A stretch of 64,000 bases of DNA from Haloarchaeobius amylolyticus (GCF_026616195.1 NZ_JANHDH010000001.1:868001-932000); one strand, 5' to 3'. Shown: positions 45,541 through 53,961, counted from the stretch's first letter. Numbers and translations: made by a program. Notes: generated by a model not told the origin, from the sequence alone.

Positions 45541-47409
45541 ATGACCGACCACGACTACGAGGAGCTGGGACTGGTCGCCGGGCTGGAGATCCACCAGCAG
45601 CTCGACACGGCGAGCAAGCTGTTCTGTGCCTGCCCGACCGACCTCCGGGAACCCGAGGAGGCAGCACGCGAGTTCACGCGCTACCTGCACCCGACGAAGT
45701 CCGAACTCGGGGAACTGGACGAGGCCGCACTGGAGGAGAGCCAGGTCGAACGCGAGTTCACCTACCTCGCCTACGACTCGACCTGTCTCGTCGAGGAGGA
45801 CGACGAACCGCCCCACCGGCTGGACGACGAGGCGCGCGAGGTCGCCCTGGAGATCGCACAGTTGCTGGACATGACGCCCGTCGACACCGCCCACGTCATG
45901 CGCAAGATCGTCGTCGACGGCTCGAACACCTCGGGCTTCCAGCGCTCGACCCAGATCGCCACCGACGGCGAGATATCGACCGACGACGGCCCGGTCCGCG
46001 TCGCCGACCTGATGCTGGAGGAGGAGTCCTGCCAGCGCGTCGAGGAGCACGAGGACGGCGTCACGTTCAGCCTCGACCGCCTCGGCATCCCGCTGGTCGA
46101 AATCGGCACGAAACCGGACATCTCCTCGCCCGAGCAGGCCCGCGAGGCCGCAGAGCGCATCGGGATGTTGCTCCGCTCGACCGGCCACGTCAAGCGCGGC
46201 CTCGGCACCATCCGCCAGGACGTGAACATCTCCATCGCCGAGGGCGCCCGCGTCGAGGTCAAGGGCGTCCAGAGCCTCGACGACATCGACGACATCGTCC
46301 GGAACGAGGCCGGCCGGCAGGTCGAACTTCTCGCAATCCGCGACGAACTCGCCGAGCGCGGCGCGAGCGTCGGCGAGGTGCAGGACGTCACGAGCGTCTT
46401 CGAGGATTCGGACTCCGGCGTCATCCGCGACGCGCTCGATTCCGGCGGGAAGGTCACCGCAGTTCCTCTGTTCGGGTTCGACGGACTGGTCGGCCGCGAG
46501 ATACAGCCCGACCGTCGTCTGGGGACCGAGTTCTCCGACCACGCCAAGCGCCACGGTGCCGGCGGCATCTTCCACACCGACGAGCTCCCGGCCTACGGCG
46601 TCACCGAGGACGAGGTCGCCGCCCTGCGCGAGGCCGTCGACGCCGGCGAGGACGACGCCGTGGCCATCGTCGCCGCGGGCGCCGAGGTCGCCGACAAGGC
46701 CATCGAGGCCGCCGCGACGCGCGCCGAGACCGCACTGGAGGGCGTCCCGGAGGAGACCCGCGGCGCGAACGAGGACGGCACGACCCGGTACCTGCGCCCG
46801 CTCCCCGGCGCGGCCCGGATGTACCCCGAGACGGACGTGCCGCCGGTCGACCTCGACCCCAGCGAGGTCGACACACCCGAACTCCTGACTGAAAAAGTCG
46901 AGCGCTACCAGGACGAGTACGGCCTCGACGCGGGGCTGGCCGAGCAGGTCGCCTACGGTCAGCGCATGCCCCTGTTCGAGTCGGTCGTCGCCGACGGCAT
47001 CGACGCGACCCTCGCCGCGGGTACCCTCGAGTCCACGCTGACCGAGTTGCGGCGTGACGACGTGCCCGTCGCGAACCTCACCGACGAGCACCTGCGCGAC
47101 GCGCTGGCGCTCGTCGACGACGGCGAGGTGCCCAACGAGGGTATGAACGACCTGCTGACCGCGCTCGCCGAGGATCCGAGTCTCACTGCTGAGGAGGCCG
47201 TCGAGGCCGAGGACCTCGGTGGGGTCTCCGAGGACGAGGTCCGCGAGGCCGTCGCGGAGGTCGTCGAACGCAATTCCGAACAGGTCGAAGAGGAGGGTAT
47301 GGGCGCGTTCTCCGCGCTCATGGGCGAGTGCATGGGTGCGCTCCGCGGCAAGGCCGGTGGCGACACCGTGAGCGCCGTGCTCCGCGAGGAGATCCAGAAG
47401 CGCGCCTGA
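45541..47409 (+). CDS. gatE: Glutamyl-tRNA(Gln) amidotransferase subunit E
   Basis: The 622-residue GatE is the tRNA-binding/kinase subunit of the archaeal GatDE enzyme that converts Glu-tRNA(Gln) to Gln-tRNA(Gln). The cradle domain opens with VAGLEIHQQLDTASKLFCAC. IVVDGSNTSGFQRSTQIATD and IPLVEIGTKPDISSPEQA follow, typical of GatB/GatE. An inserted AspRS-like domain (GAGGIFHTDELPAYG and PLPGAARMYPETDVPPV) sets GatE apart from GatB. The C-terminal Yqey-like tail is ALMGECMGALRGKAGGD. GatD is not in the window. A TATA box at 45509-45516 is about 28 nt before the ATG. Confidence 0.96.
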   Translation: MTDHDYEELGLVAGLEIHQQLDTASKLFCACPTDLREPEEAAREFTRYLHPTKSELGELDEAALEESQVEREFTYLAYDSTCLVEEDDEPPHRLDDEAREVALEIAQLLDMTPVDTAHVMRKIVVDGSNTSGFQRSTQIATDGEISTDDGPVRVADLMLEEESCQRVEEHEDGVTFSLDRLGIPLVEIGTKPDISSPEQAREAAERIGMLLRSTGHVKRGLGTIRQDVNISIAEGARVEVKGVQSLDDIDDIVRNEAGRQVELLAIRDELAERGASVGEVQDVTSVFEDSDSGVIRDALDSGGKVTAVPLFGFDGLVGREIQPDRRLGTEFSDHAKRHGAGGIFHTDELPAYGVTEDEVAALREAVDAGEDDAVAIVAAGAEVADKAIEAAATRAETALEGVPEETRGANEDGTTRYLRPLPGAARMYPETDVPPVDLDPSEVDTPELLTEKVERYQDEYGLDAGLAEQVAYGQRMPLFESVVADGIDATLAAGTLESTLTELRRDDVPVANLTDEHLRDALALVDDGEVPNEGMNDLLTALAEDPSLTAEEAVEAEDLGGVSEDEVREAVAEVVERNSEQVEEEGMGAFSALMGECMGALRGKAGGDTVSAVLREEIQKRA

Positions 47410-47500
47410 CCCCTTTCTGCGAACCGCCCGTCGGAGTCTGGCTCTCGACTCTTTCGTCCACACAATACTCTTCTCGATAGCCGACATACAGGATAGGTGA

Positions 47501-47941
47501 ATGACGATCGATGGCTCCAAGCGTCGGCTTTTCGGGACGATTGGAGCAGTCACCCTCGCGTCACTTACTGGCTGTCTGCAGACCCTGTTCGTCGAACAAC
47601 CGTCCGGTGAACTCGTCGTCGCGAACCAGAACGACCGTCCGCATACCGTGTCGATCACCGCCACGAACGACCATCTCGTCCACGAGGGAAAGCCTGCAGC
47701 GAACAGACGGTTTCAACAGACCATCGAGCCGAGCGAGACGGTTCGGAGATCACGGTTCTTCGTCAGTGGTCAAACCGAGGTGGTCGTCGCCGTGGATGGC
47801 ACCCAGATTGGACGCCACACCGTGGACATCTGGCGAGGCGAGGGTGGCGACGACGACCGTCACGAGGAGGCACTCGAAGTGACGATTCGACCCGATGGGA
47901 CCACCGCTGTCGATGTCGTGGTTACACACACTGCTTCCTGA
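47501..47941 (+). CDS. Secreted lipoprotein of unknown function
   Basis: The 146-residue product starts with a twin-arginine-like signal, SKRRLFGTIGAVTLASLTGC, ending in a lipobox Cys. The mature part is beta-rich (ELVVANQNDRPHTVSITATN, RFFVSGQTEVVVAVDGTQIG, EVTIRPDGTTAVDVVVTH), like small Ig-fold haloarchaeal lipoproteins. An arginine pair in position and the hydrophobic stretch are clear, but the signal is short. No family assigned. A TATA-like box at 47464-47471 would allow a short leader. Confidence 0.7.
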   Translation: MTIDGSKRRLFGTIGAVTLASLTGCLQTLFVEQPSGELVVANQNDRPHTVSITATNDHLVHEGKPAANRRFQQTIEPSETVRRSRFFVSGQTEVVVAVDGTQIGRHTVDIWRGEGGDDDRHEEALEVTIRPDGTTAVDVVVTHTAS

Positions 47942-47969
47942 TTCGAGGTGTTGAAACCGGCGTAATCGG

Positions 47970-48842
47970 TCAGTCCGCGCTGCGTCCGTAGCCGCCGTCG
48001 GAACTGCTCTGGTCGCGCAGCGCCTTCTTGAGCCGTTCCTCGTAGGTCGCCGGGTCCGCGATGCGCTGTGAGATGTAGAACGAGAGTCCCACGAGCACCA
48101 GCGCGAACGCGGCGTCCGTCAGCCAGTGGACGCCGAGGTAGAACGTCGAGAACACGATGGCGACGGTGAGGCCGGTCGCAAGTCTGGCGTAGTGCTTCGT
48201 GCTGTACCGGGCGTAGACCGCGGCGAGCGCGGAGATGCCGGTGTGCAGGCTCGGGAACGCCTTCACGAGCGTGTCGGTCGAGGTGATGCCCTCGGTGATG
48301 ATGGGGTGGAGGTCGTACATCAGGGCCTCCATGCCGGTGCCGCCGGAGGCCGTGTGGCCGAGGTACTCCGAGGTGACCGCGACCGGGAACGCCAGGAAGT
48401 ACGGCAGCGCCATCAGCACGAGCAGGGCGTAGCCCGCGCAGTAGCGTCTGGCCTGCTCGGGGTCGTGGGCCTTCAGTTTCCAGTAGGTGAACAGCGTCAC
48501 GAACGGGAAGCCGATGAGGTAGACGAACGTCATCGCGTACGTCAGGGGCACCCACGTCACCGCCTGGAACAGCATGACGGTCGTCCCCTCGAGGCCGTAG
48601 ATGACCGAGGTGTAGGTCCGGCCGGCGTAGAAGTTGTGCGCGAGCGTGTTCACGCCGAAGGTGACGGTCCAGGCGACGCCGAGGTACTTCCAGTCCGTCC
48701 GGACCAGGCCGCCGGCGAACGACCGGAGGCTGACGCCAGGGACGAACAGGCGGAACCCGAGGGCGAAGACGAGCAGCGTGGGCACCGCTACGAGGAGGCT
48801 GAACAGGGTGCCGTGGGTGAGGGAGGGCAGTAGCTGCTCCAT
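47970..48842 (-). CDS. PAP2-family membrane phosphatase (inositolphosphotransferase-like)
   Basis: The 290-residue polytopic protein has about six hydrophobic segments and the PAP2 signature split in two. KAFPSLHTGISALAAVYARY (PS-x-H-T) precedes YLGVHWLTDAAFALVLVGLS (G-x-H-W-x-x-D). The first C1 motif (Lys-rich) is weak. Such enzymes dephosphorylate lipid phosphates or transfer phospho-head groups (Aur1/Ipt1-like). The C-terminus is short, cytosolic and Ser-rich. Its promoter lies just upstream of the reverse ATG near 48868-48885. Confidence 0.82.
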   Translation of the reverse strand: MEQLLPSLTHGTLFSLLVAVPTLLVFALGFRLFVPGVSLRSFAGGLVRTDWKYLGVAWTVTFGVNTLAHNFYAGRTYTSVIYGLEGTTVMLFQAVTWVPLTYAMTFVYLIGFPFVTLFTYWKLKAHDPEQARRYCAGYALLVLMALPYFLAFPVAVTSEYLGHTASGGTGMEALMYDLHPIITEGITSTDTLVKAFPSLHTGISALAAVYARYSTKHYARLATGLTVAIVFSTFYLGVHWLTDAAFALVLVGLSFYISQRIADPATYEERLKKALRDQSSSDGGYGRSAD

Positions 48843-48997
48843 ATGTCTATATACCGATACTGTACCGTCGTTGTATCATAGTTTCGGTCCGGAGAGCGCA
48901 ATCTCCGGGTGGGCGGGGCTGTCGCATGCGGGGACTCCCGCAATAATAGTCCGGGAGGAAATAAATCCTTTCTGTAAATTCTTCAGGGCCGGCGTGG

Positions 48998-49825
48998 TCA
49001 GTCGTCCTGTGCCGGCCGGTCGGTCGCGGTCTCGCTCGCGGCATCGTCTGCCGTTTCGCTCCCGTCTTCGCGGTCTGCGGGGTCACGCGGGACGCCGGCG
49101 AGTTCGGGGTGGTTCGTCGCGCGCCGGAAGATGCCGAGCAGGGAGCGCGCCTCGCGCTGGGTCGGGTGCGCCCGGCCGAAGACGCGCCGGGCCATCCGGA
49201 GGGTCTTCGCGCGCTTCTCCTCGGGGTGGTCGATGCTGTCGAGCAGGTCGTCGAACTGGTCGTACAGTCGGTCGAGCATCGCCTCCTCGGCGCGCTCGTG
49301 CTCGCGGTCCGGCAGCTGGGTCTCCTCGACGGTCAGCCCGCGCAGCTCGTAGAGCGTGATGGTCGCGGCCTGCCCGAGGTTGAGGACCGGGTAGTCGTCG
49401 CTGGCCGGGATCGAGCAGACGGCGTCGAGCTTCGAGAGCTCCTCGTTGGTCAGGCCGTCGGCCTCGCGCCCGAAGACGAGACAGCTGTCGGCCTCCAGGC
49501 CGGCGAGGTCCTCCGCGAGTTCGTCCGGCGTGAAGAAGGGGAACCGGACGTGCTTGCGGCAGTCCTCGTTGGTCGTGGCGGTCAGCCCCACCGTGTAGTA
49601 GTTCTCGACGATGTCGTCGAAGTCGACGACCTGCGCGTTCGCGAGGACGTCCTCGCGGGCGCGCCCGGCGAAGCCCCAGGCCTCGCCGTGTTCCTCCATG
49701 ACGCCCGCCGGCGGGTCGACGAGCAGCAACTCGGAGAGCCCGAAGTTCTTCATCGCCCGGGCGATGGTGCCGACGTTGCCCGGCGTCTTGCTGTCGACGA
49801 CGGCGACTGCTGGCGTGCTCATCAC
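48998..49825 (-). CDS. trmJ: TrmJ-like tRNA 2'-O-methyltransferase (SPOUT family)
   Basis: This 275-residue SpoU/TrmJ-family protein opens with VAVVDSKTPGNVGTIARAMK (family motif 'P.N.G..aRa..nfG'). The motifs SCLVFGREADGLTNEELSKL and VLNLGQAATITLYELRG follow and form the SAM-binding trefoil knot. TrmJ methylates the 2'-O of nucleotide 32 in tRNAs. A C-terminal helical region with an Arg-rich piece (RKTLRMARRVFGRAHPTQRE, roughly) and an acidic tail follow. Its ATG overlaps the preceding gene's stop by 4 nt, so both are one transcription unit. Confidence 0.88.
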   Translation of the reverse strand: MMSTPAVAVVDSKTPGNVGTIARAMKNFGLSELLLVDPPAGVMEEHGEAWGFAGRAREDVLANAQVVDFDDIVENYYTVGLTATTNEDCRKHVRFPFFTPDELAEDLAGLEADSCLVFGREADGLTNEELSKLDAVCSIPASDDYPVLNLGQAATITLYELRGLTVEETQLPDREHERAEEAMLDRLYDQFDDLLDSIDHPEEKRAKTLRMARRVFGRAHPTQREARSLLGIFRRATNHPELAGVPRDPADREDGSETADDAASETATDRPAQDD

Positions 49826-50370
49826 TTATCGCCCGTCGGGTACTCCTTCGAGATGTCCATGTTGCGGATGTCGATGCGCTCTTTCGGCTCGTCGTCGTCG
49901 ACGCCCGCGTGGTCGTACTCGTCGAGGTCCGACGGGTCCGGCAGGTCCGGCTTCGGGAGGGCCATCGGGTCCGTCTCGACGTGCTCGATGCCGCCGTAGT
50001 CCTCGGGGGCCCGGCCGCCGTCTGCGAACCACTCGTGGAACTCGTCCTCGAAGCGGTCGGTCTCGGCGTACTCGACGCCGCCCTCCTCGCGGAACCAGTA
50101 GAGGAAGTCCGGCTCGTGCTCGTCACAGAGGACGACCTCGGCCAGGGGCTCCCCGTAGACCACGGTCGCGATGTTGCACTCGTCGACGTGCTCGTCGCCG
50201 TGGATCAGCCAGCAGGCGTCACACGGCCCGTTGTAGATGACGCCGAGGCGCACGAGGCGTCGCTTCGTGTCCTCGTCCATCTCGTCGAAGGGCCGGACCT
50301 CGCCCTCCGCGGTGAACACCTCGTCCTCGTCGAAGCGCCACCCCCGGAGACCGATGCTTATCTTGCTCAT
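49822..50370 (-). CDS. Conserved haloarchaeal Cys/His protein, unknown function
   Basis: The very acidic 182-residue protein begins MSKISIGLRGWRFDEDEVF. Residues about 46-85 hold a Cys/His cluster (CDACWLIHGDEHVDECNIA and VVLCDEHEPDF) that could bind zinc. The C-terminus is disordered and Asp-rich, ending KERIDIRNMDISKEYPTGDK. The open frame extends to 50517, but a TATA box (reverse of 50392-50400) is about 27 nt before 50370. It is the first gene of the operon with trmJ, which suggests (without proof) a role in RNA metabolism. Confidence 0.7.
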   Translation of the reverse strand: MSKISIGLRGWRFDEDEVFTAEGEVRPFDEMDEDTKRRLVRLGVIYNGPCDACWLIHGDEHVDECNIATVVYGEPLAEVVLCDEHEPDFLYWFREEGGVEYAETDRFEDEFHEWFADGGRAPEDYGGIEHVETDPMALPKPDLPDPSDLDEYDHAGVDDDEPKERIDIRNMDISKEYPTGDK

Positions 50371-50583
50371 ACCCGGTGGTATCGGGTCTGTGGGTAAAAA
50401 CGACGCGTCTTCCGGTGTGGTGGGTCGGGGCAGGACGTTCTGATGTCGGTCTGGACGCTGCCACGGATTCCGACGGCACGACGACCTCCCCCAGCCGACC
50501 AGACCACCGAACACCACCAGAACTCCCGGCAGCCAGCGCGGGGAACAGGCCGTTTTTCACGATTCAGCCCCCCATCTCTGGTA

Positions 50584-51780
50584 ATGAGAGACGTAGACGC
50601 CGCCGGGCTCGGTATCGGGGACGGCTACCCGACCCGGGTCATGGGGGTGCTGAACGTGAGTTCGGAATCACCGTACAAGCCGAGCGTCTTCGACGATGCG
50701 GGCGACGCGGCCGCGTACGTGGACGAGGAACTCATCGGCGAGGGCGCGGACATCGTGGACGTGGGTCTCGAGTCCGCGAACAAGAAGTTCGACGTGCTCT
50801 CCGCCGAGCAGGAACTCGACCGGCTGGACGTCGCCCTCGAGACCATCGAGTCAACGTCGGGCGACGCGGTCTGGTCCATCGAGACGCGCTACCACGAGGT
50901 CGCCGAGGCCGCCATCGAGGGCGGCTTCGACATGGTGAACGACATCGCCGGCTTCGCCGACCCCGAGATGCCCCGCGTCTGTGAGGAGTACGACGTGGCA
51001 GTGGGGAAGATGGCGAGCCCACCGGACCTGACACGACCGGGGGCGGTCGAGGAGACGCCGTGGGCCGAGCGCAAGGGCGCCGAGTGGGCCGAGTCCGCGG
51101 ACTACGTCGACCAGGTGTACGAGGCGCTGAAGCAGCACGGTCTGACGGACAAGACCATCGTCGACCCGGCCTTCGGCGGCTGGTCGGAGGCCCAGACGAC
51201 CGAGCAGGACCGCGAGACCCTTCGACGGCTCCGAGAGTTCCGCGGGCTGGGCCAGCCCATCCTCGTCTCCATCAACCGGAAGAACTTCCTGCGCGAGCTG
51301 ACCGGCCGCGACACCGAGCAGGCGCTCGCGGTCTCGCTGGCCGCGACCTCGATGGCCATCGAGCGCGGCGCACACGTCGTCCGGACCCACGACGTGCGCG
51401 AGACGGTCGACGCCTGCGCCGTCGGCGACGCCTTCACGCCCGACCGGCTCCGCGGCGGCTCCGGGGACGTGACCGTCGAGGAACTCGACGTCCAGACCGA
51501 GGATGACGTGGCCCGCCACGTCGAGCGTCTCGACACCGACGACGTGGCGGCGGACGCGACCCGGGCCGTGCTCGAGGTGTCCGGGCTCACCACGGCCCAG
51601 GCGGAATCGCTGGCTGCGGCCGCGTCTGACGCGGGCGCGGTCTTCGCGACCGGCGCGGGCGACGGCCGGGGTGGCCTGCTCGTCGGCAGTTACCGTTGCT
51701 TGCGGAGACTGGCCGCGACAGCCCCTGAGGACGGCGAGCTGTCGGCTGTCACCGACGAGGTAGAATCGCTCGTCGGCTGA
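50584..51780 (+). CDS. folP: Dihydropteroate synthase-like protein with C-terminal extension
   Basis: This 398-residue TIM-barrel pterin-binding protein has MGVLNVSSESPYKPSVF (family motif 'gilNvTpDSF'), EGADIVDVGLESANKKFD, FDMVNDIAGFADPEM, and SINRKNFLRELTG (family 'SRK.f...l'). ERGAHVVRTHDVRETVDA ends the barrel. Several canonical residues differ: the DPGIGFGK phosphate loop appears as VDPAFGGWS, and the DSFSDGG loop is altered. The last ~120 residues are not part of a normal DHPS. With MptE next door, a role in pterin/folate synthesis is likely. Whether it is a true p-aminobenzoate-using enzyme is uncertain. Confidence 0.8.
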   Translation: MRDVDAAGLGIGDGYPTRVMGVLNVSSESPYKPSVFDDAGDAAAYVDEELIGEGADIVDVGLESANKKFDVLSAEQELDRLDVALETIESTSGDAVWSIETRYHEVAEAAIEGGFDMVNDIAGFADPEMPRVCEEYDVAVGKMASPPDLTRPGAVEETPWAERKGAEWAESADYVDQVYEALKQHGLTDKTIVDPAFGGWSEAQTTEQDRETLRRLREFRGLGQPILVSINRKNFLRELTGRDTEQALAVSLAATSMAIERGAHVVRTHDVRETVDACAVGDAFTPDRLRGGSGDVTVEELDVQTEDDVARHVERLDTDDVAADATRAVLEVSGLTTAQAESLAAAASDAGAVFATGAGDGRGGLLVGSYRCLRRLAATAPEDGELSAVTDEVESLVG

Positions 51781-51994
51781 GCGACGCCGGCTGCCACCCG
51801 TTGGACGGCCGACAGCCCGTAATCCCGTCATCGCGTCGTCGTCCGGCGATTCTCAGGCGGTGAAAACGTTGTTTCGAGGTGTATAAGGCCGTGTTATCCA
51901 GCGAATCTTCGAGCGCAAGAATGGTCGAAAGGTAGAGACGAACCCGGGTATCACCCTGGTTTCGACCCGATAACGACGGAGGAAAGAGAGAAAA

Positions 51995-52001
51995 CTTATA
52001 C
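51995..52001 (+). promoter_or_regulatory. Strong TATA box upstream of the mptE leader
   Basis: CTTATAC is preceded by an A/G-rich stretch (GAGAGAAAA) of the kind seen as BRE in haloarchaeal promoters. The predicted start is near 52023-52025. Confidence 0.65.
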
Positions 52002-52022
52002 CACGGCAGTATGAACGAACGG

Positions 52023-52081
52023 GTGGAAGCCGGAAGGGCCTCTCGGGTAGGGGTACCTTGTAAGAGGCAATTCCGGCCCAC
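52023..52081 (+). ncRNA. Structured leader or small RNA upstream of mptE
   Basis: The stem has three nested parts: GTGG/CCAC (52023-52026 with 52078-52081), an AA bulge, GCCGGAA/TTCCGGC (52029-52035 with 52071-52077), a symmetric GG/AA internal loop, and GCCTCT/AGAGGC (52038-52043 with 52063-52068). A 19-nt apical part can form a small AGG-GGTA-CCT hairpin. The 5' base of the stem coincides with the predicted transcript start, and mptE begins 40 nt after its 3' base. It could be a regulatory leader of mptE or a processed small RNA. Confidence 0.5.
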
Positions 52082-52120
52082 ACCAACGGTTATCTTGGAC
52101 ACAACCCGATAGCCACTGGT

Positions 52121-52795
52121 ATGGACTTCAGCGAGTTCGAATCCGTCTACGAGCGCATCCTCCGAGACTTCGGCTTCGACCGCGAAGGCGACGAGCGCGC
52201 CCGAGACGTTCTGCGCGAACTGACGACCTCGTTCGACGAGTCACGACTCTCGTCGCTGGCCCGCGAACGCGTGGCCATCTGCGGGGCGGCCCCGTCGCTG
52301 GCGGACGACCTCGCGAGCCTCGACGCGGACCGCATCGTCGCCGTCTCCTCGGCGGCCGCGGTCTGTCGGGACCACGGCCTCGATATCGACGTGTACGTGA
52401 CCGACCTCGACGCCGAGCCCGAACTCGCTGGGGTATTGAGCGCCGAGGGGATTCCGACCGTCGTCCACGCGCACGGGGACAACGTGGACGCAGTCCGGGA
52501 GCTGGTGCCGACGCTCACACAGGAGCACGTCCTGCCCACGACGCAGGCCGCACCCGTCGCTCACGTGCGGAACTACGGCGGGTTCACCGACGGGGACCGG
52601 GCGGCCTTCCTCGCGGACCACGTCGGGGCCGGCGAACTGGTCTTCCCGGGCTGGGACTTCGACGACCCGTCGGTGGGCGAGCTGAAACGGCAGAAACTGG
52701 AGTGGGCGGCGCGGTTGCTCTACTGGCTGGAACAGCGCCGCGGGGTGACGTTCGACGTGCTCGACGGGCGTCGTGACGGCTTAGAACTCCCCTAA
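52121..52795 (+). CDS. mptE: 6-hydroxymethyl-7,8-dihydropterin pyrophosphokinase, MptE-type
   Basis: This 224-residue DUF115-family protein is the archaeal counterpart of FolK, which pyrophosphorylates 6-hydroxymethyl-dihydropterin. Visible motifs are VAICGAAPSLADDLASL (family 'G.GPSL'), DIDVYVTDLDAEP, HAHGDNVDAVRELVP and NYGGFTDGDRAAF. The last has WAARLLYWLEQ as C-terminal helix. Placed directly after the DHPS-like gene, it marks a two-gene pterin cluster. Its transcript would have an unusually long, structured leader (about 97 nt) in a genome where most genes look leaderless, which suggests post-transcriptional control. Confidence 0.9.
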   Translation: MDFSEFESVYERILRDFGFDREGDERARDVLRELTTSFDESRLSSLARERVAICGAAPSLADDLASLDADRIVAVSSAAAVCRDHGLDIDVYVTDLDAEPELAGVLSAEGIPTVVHAHGDNVDAVRELVPTLTQEHVLPTTQAAPVAHVRNYGGFTDGDRAAFLADHVGAGELVFPGWDFDDPSVGELKRQKLEWAARLLYWLEQRRGVTFDVLDGRRDGLELP

Positions 52796-52837
52796 GCCCG
52801 CGTTCTGGGGAGAGAATCGGCTGGCGGTCGACCTGGC

Positions 52838-53815
52838 TCAGGGTTCGAGGACGACCTTGCCCGAGGACTTGCGGTCCTCGATGTACTGGTGGGCCTCGGC
52901 GGCGTCCTCGAGGGCGAACGTCTCGCCGACGACGACCTCGAGTTCGCCGGACTCGAGCCCCTGCGTGAGCTCCGGGACGGCTTCGAGGACGCGCTCGGGC
53001 TTGCGCTGCATCGCCTTCCCGAGGTGGTAGCCGATGATCGACTGGTTCCGGAAGAACATCTCGCTGGTGTCGACGGTGCCGGGGACGCCGCTGGCGGCGC
53101 CGTAGGGCACGATACGGCCGAAGTCCTTGGTCGCGCGGACCGACTCGGCGAACACCTCGTCGCCGACGCCGTCGAGGGCGAGGTCGACGCCCACGCCGTC
53201 GGTCTCGTCCAGCACGACCTCCCGGAATTCTTCCTCGGTGTAGTTGATGGGGTGGTCACAGCCGAGGTCGGCCGCGAGGTCGAGCTTCTCCTGCGTGCTC
53301 GCCGTGCCGAAGACCTCTGCCCCGGCGCGGTCGGCGAGCTGGACCGCGGCCGTGCCGACGCCACCGGCGGCAGCCTGGATGAGGACGGACTCGCCCTCCT
53401 CGAGGCCGCCCCAGCCGAACAGGCAGTTGTGGGCGGTCAGGAACTGGACGGGGAAGCCGGCGGCCTCCGCGAATGACATCCCCTCCGGGATGGGGAACAG
53501 GCTCTCGGCGTCCGCCAGGACGTACTCCGCGTAGCCACCCTGTCCGACGAGGCCGACGACGCGCTCGCCGCCCTCGTAGGCCACGTCCTCGCCGACCGCG
53601 TCGATGGTCCCCGCGGCCTCGAAGCCGGGCACGAAGGGGGCGTCGGGGCCGCCCGGGTAGTGCCCGCGTCGTTGCATGATGTCGGCGAAGTTGATGCCCG
53701 CCGCCGCGACCTCGATGCGGACCTGCCCGGGACCTGGTTCGGGAACGTCCTCCTCGACCACCCGCATCGTCTCGGTGTCGCCGTACTCGGTGACCTCGAT
53801 GGCTTGCATCTGCAT
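52838..53815 (-). CDS. NADPH:quinone oxidoreductase (zinc-independent MDR family)
   Basis: This 325-residue medium-chain dehydrogenase/reductase has a GroES-like N-terminal domain (GPGQVRIEVAAAGINFADIM, family 'aagvN..D...R.G.Y'). The NADPH-binding motif is AAAGGVGTAAVQLADRAGAE. No Cys/His zinc set is present, as in QOR/zeta-crystallins that reduce quinones with one electron pair. An in-frame ATG two codons later (53809) is possible. The TATA box (reverse of 53839-53845) makes a leaderless start at 53815 likely. The inverted repeat between box and ATG suggests repressor control. It is divergent from the FAD-linked dehydrogenase at 53962. Confidence 0.9.
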   Translation of the reverse strand: MQMQAIEVTEYGDTETMRVVEEDVPEPGPGQVRIEVAAAGINFADIMQRRGHYPGGPDAPFVPGFEAAGTIDAVGEDVAYEGGERVVGLVGQGGYAEYVLADAESLFPIPEGMSFAEAAGFPVQFLTAHNCLFGWGGLEEGESVLIQAAAGGVGTAAVQLADRAGAEVFGTASTQEKLDLAADLGCDHPINYTEEEFREVVLDETDGVGVDLALDGVGDEVFAESVRATKDFGRIVPYGAASGVPGTVDTSEMFFRNQSIIGYHLGKAMQRKPERVLEAVPELTQGLESGELEVVVGETFALEDAAEAHQYIEDRKSSGKVVLEP

Positions 53816-53819
53816 CGCG

Positions 53820-53845
53820 ACTGAGTACTCACTCAGTACATAAAG
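53820..53845 (-). promoter_or_regulatory. Promoter of the quinone oxidoreductase gene with candidate operator
   Basis: The reverse-strand TATA box CTTTATG covers 53839-53845. ACTGAGT (53820-53826) and ACTCAGT (53831-53837) form a perfect 7-bp inverted repeat with a 4-nt spacer between TATA box and the predicted start at the ATG. A repressor there would block initiation. TetR-type proteins commonly bind such sites, but no TetR gene is in this window. Confidence 0.6.
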
Positions 53846-53961
53846 GTCCGAGAGAACCGGCGAAACCGTCCACGAGTTTTGCGTTGTCTGGGGCGACGCA
53901 ACCGCGGCCGAGCACCGTCGCGGGGGGCAGTTTTAATCCGACGGTCGCCCCACGAGAGCAC

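Larger units (their letters stand above)
51781..52120. other. Long folP-mptE intergenic region
   Basis: The region has two TATA-like boxes (51889-51895 and 51995-52001), a strongly structured segment (52023-52081), and minor inverted repeats around 51946-51971. The first box precedes a four-codon ATG frame (51921), probably meaningless. The second precedes a 33-codon frame (52011-52112) whose ATG would lie upstream of the predicted transcript start. I therefore do not call it a gene. Confidence 0.6.

Noticed and set aside
52011-52112. 33-codon frame starting ATG at 52011 upstream of mptE
   Set aside because: The ATG is upstream of the transcript start predicted from the TATA box at 51995-52001, and the frame overlaps the strong RNA stem. 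Amino-acid usage is not acidic like the neighbours.
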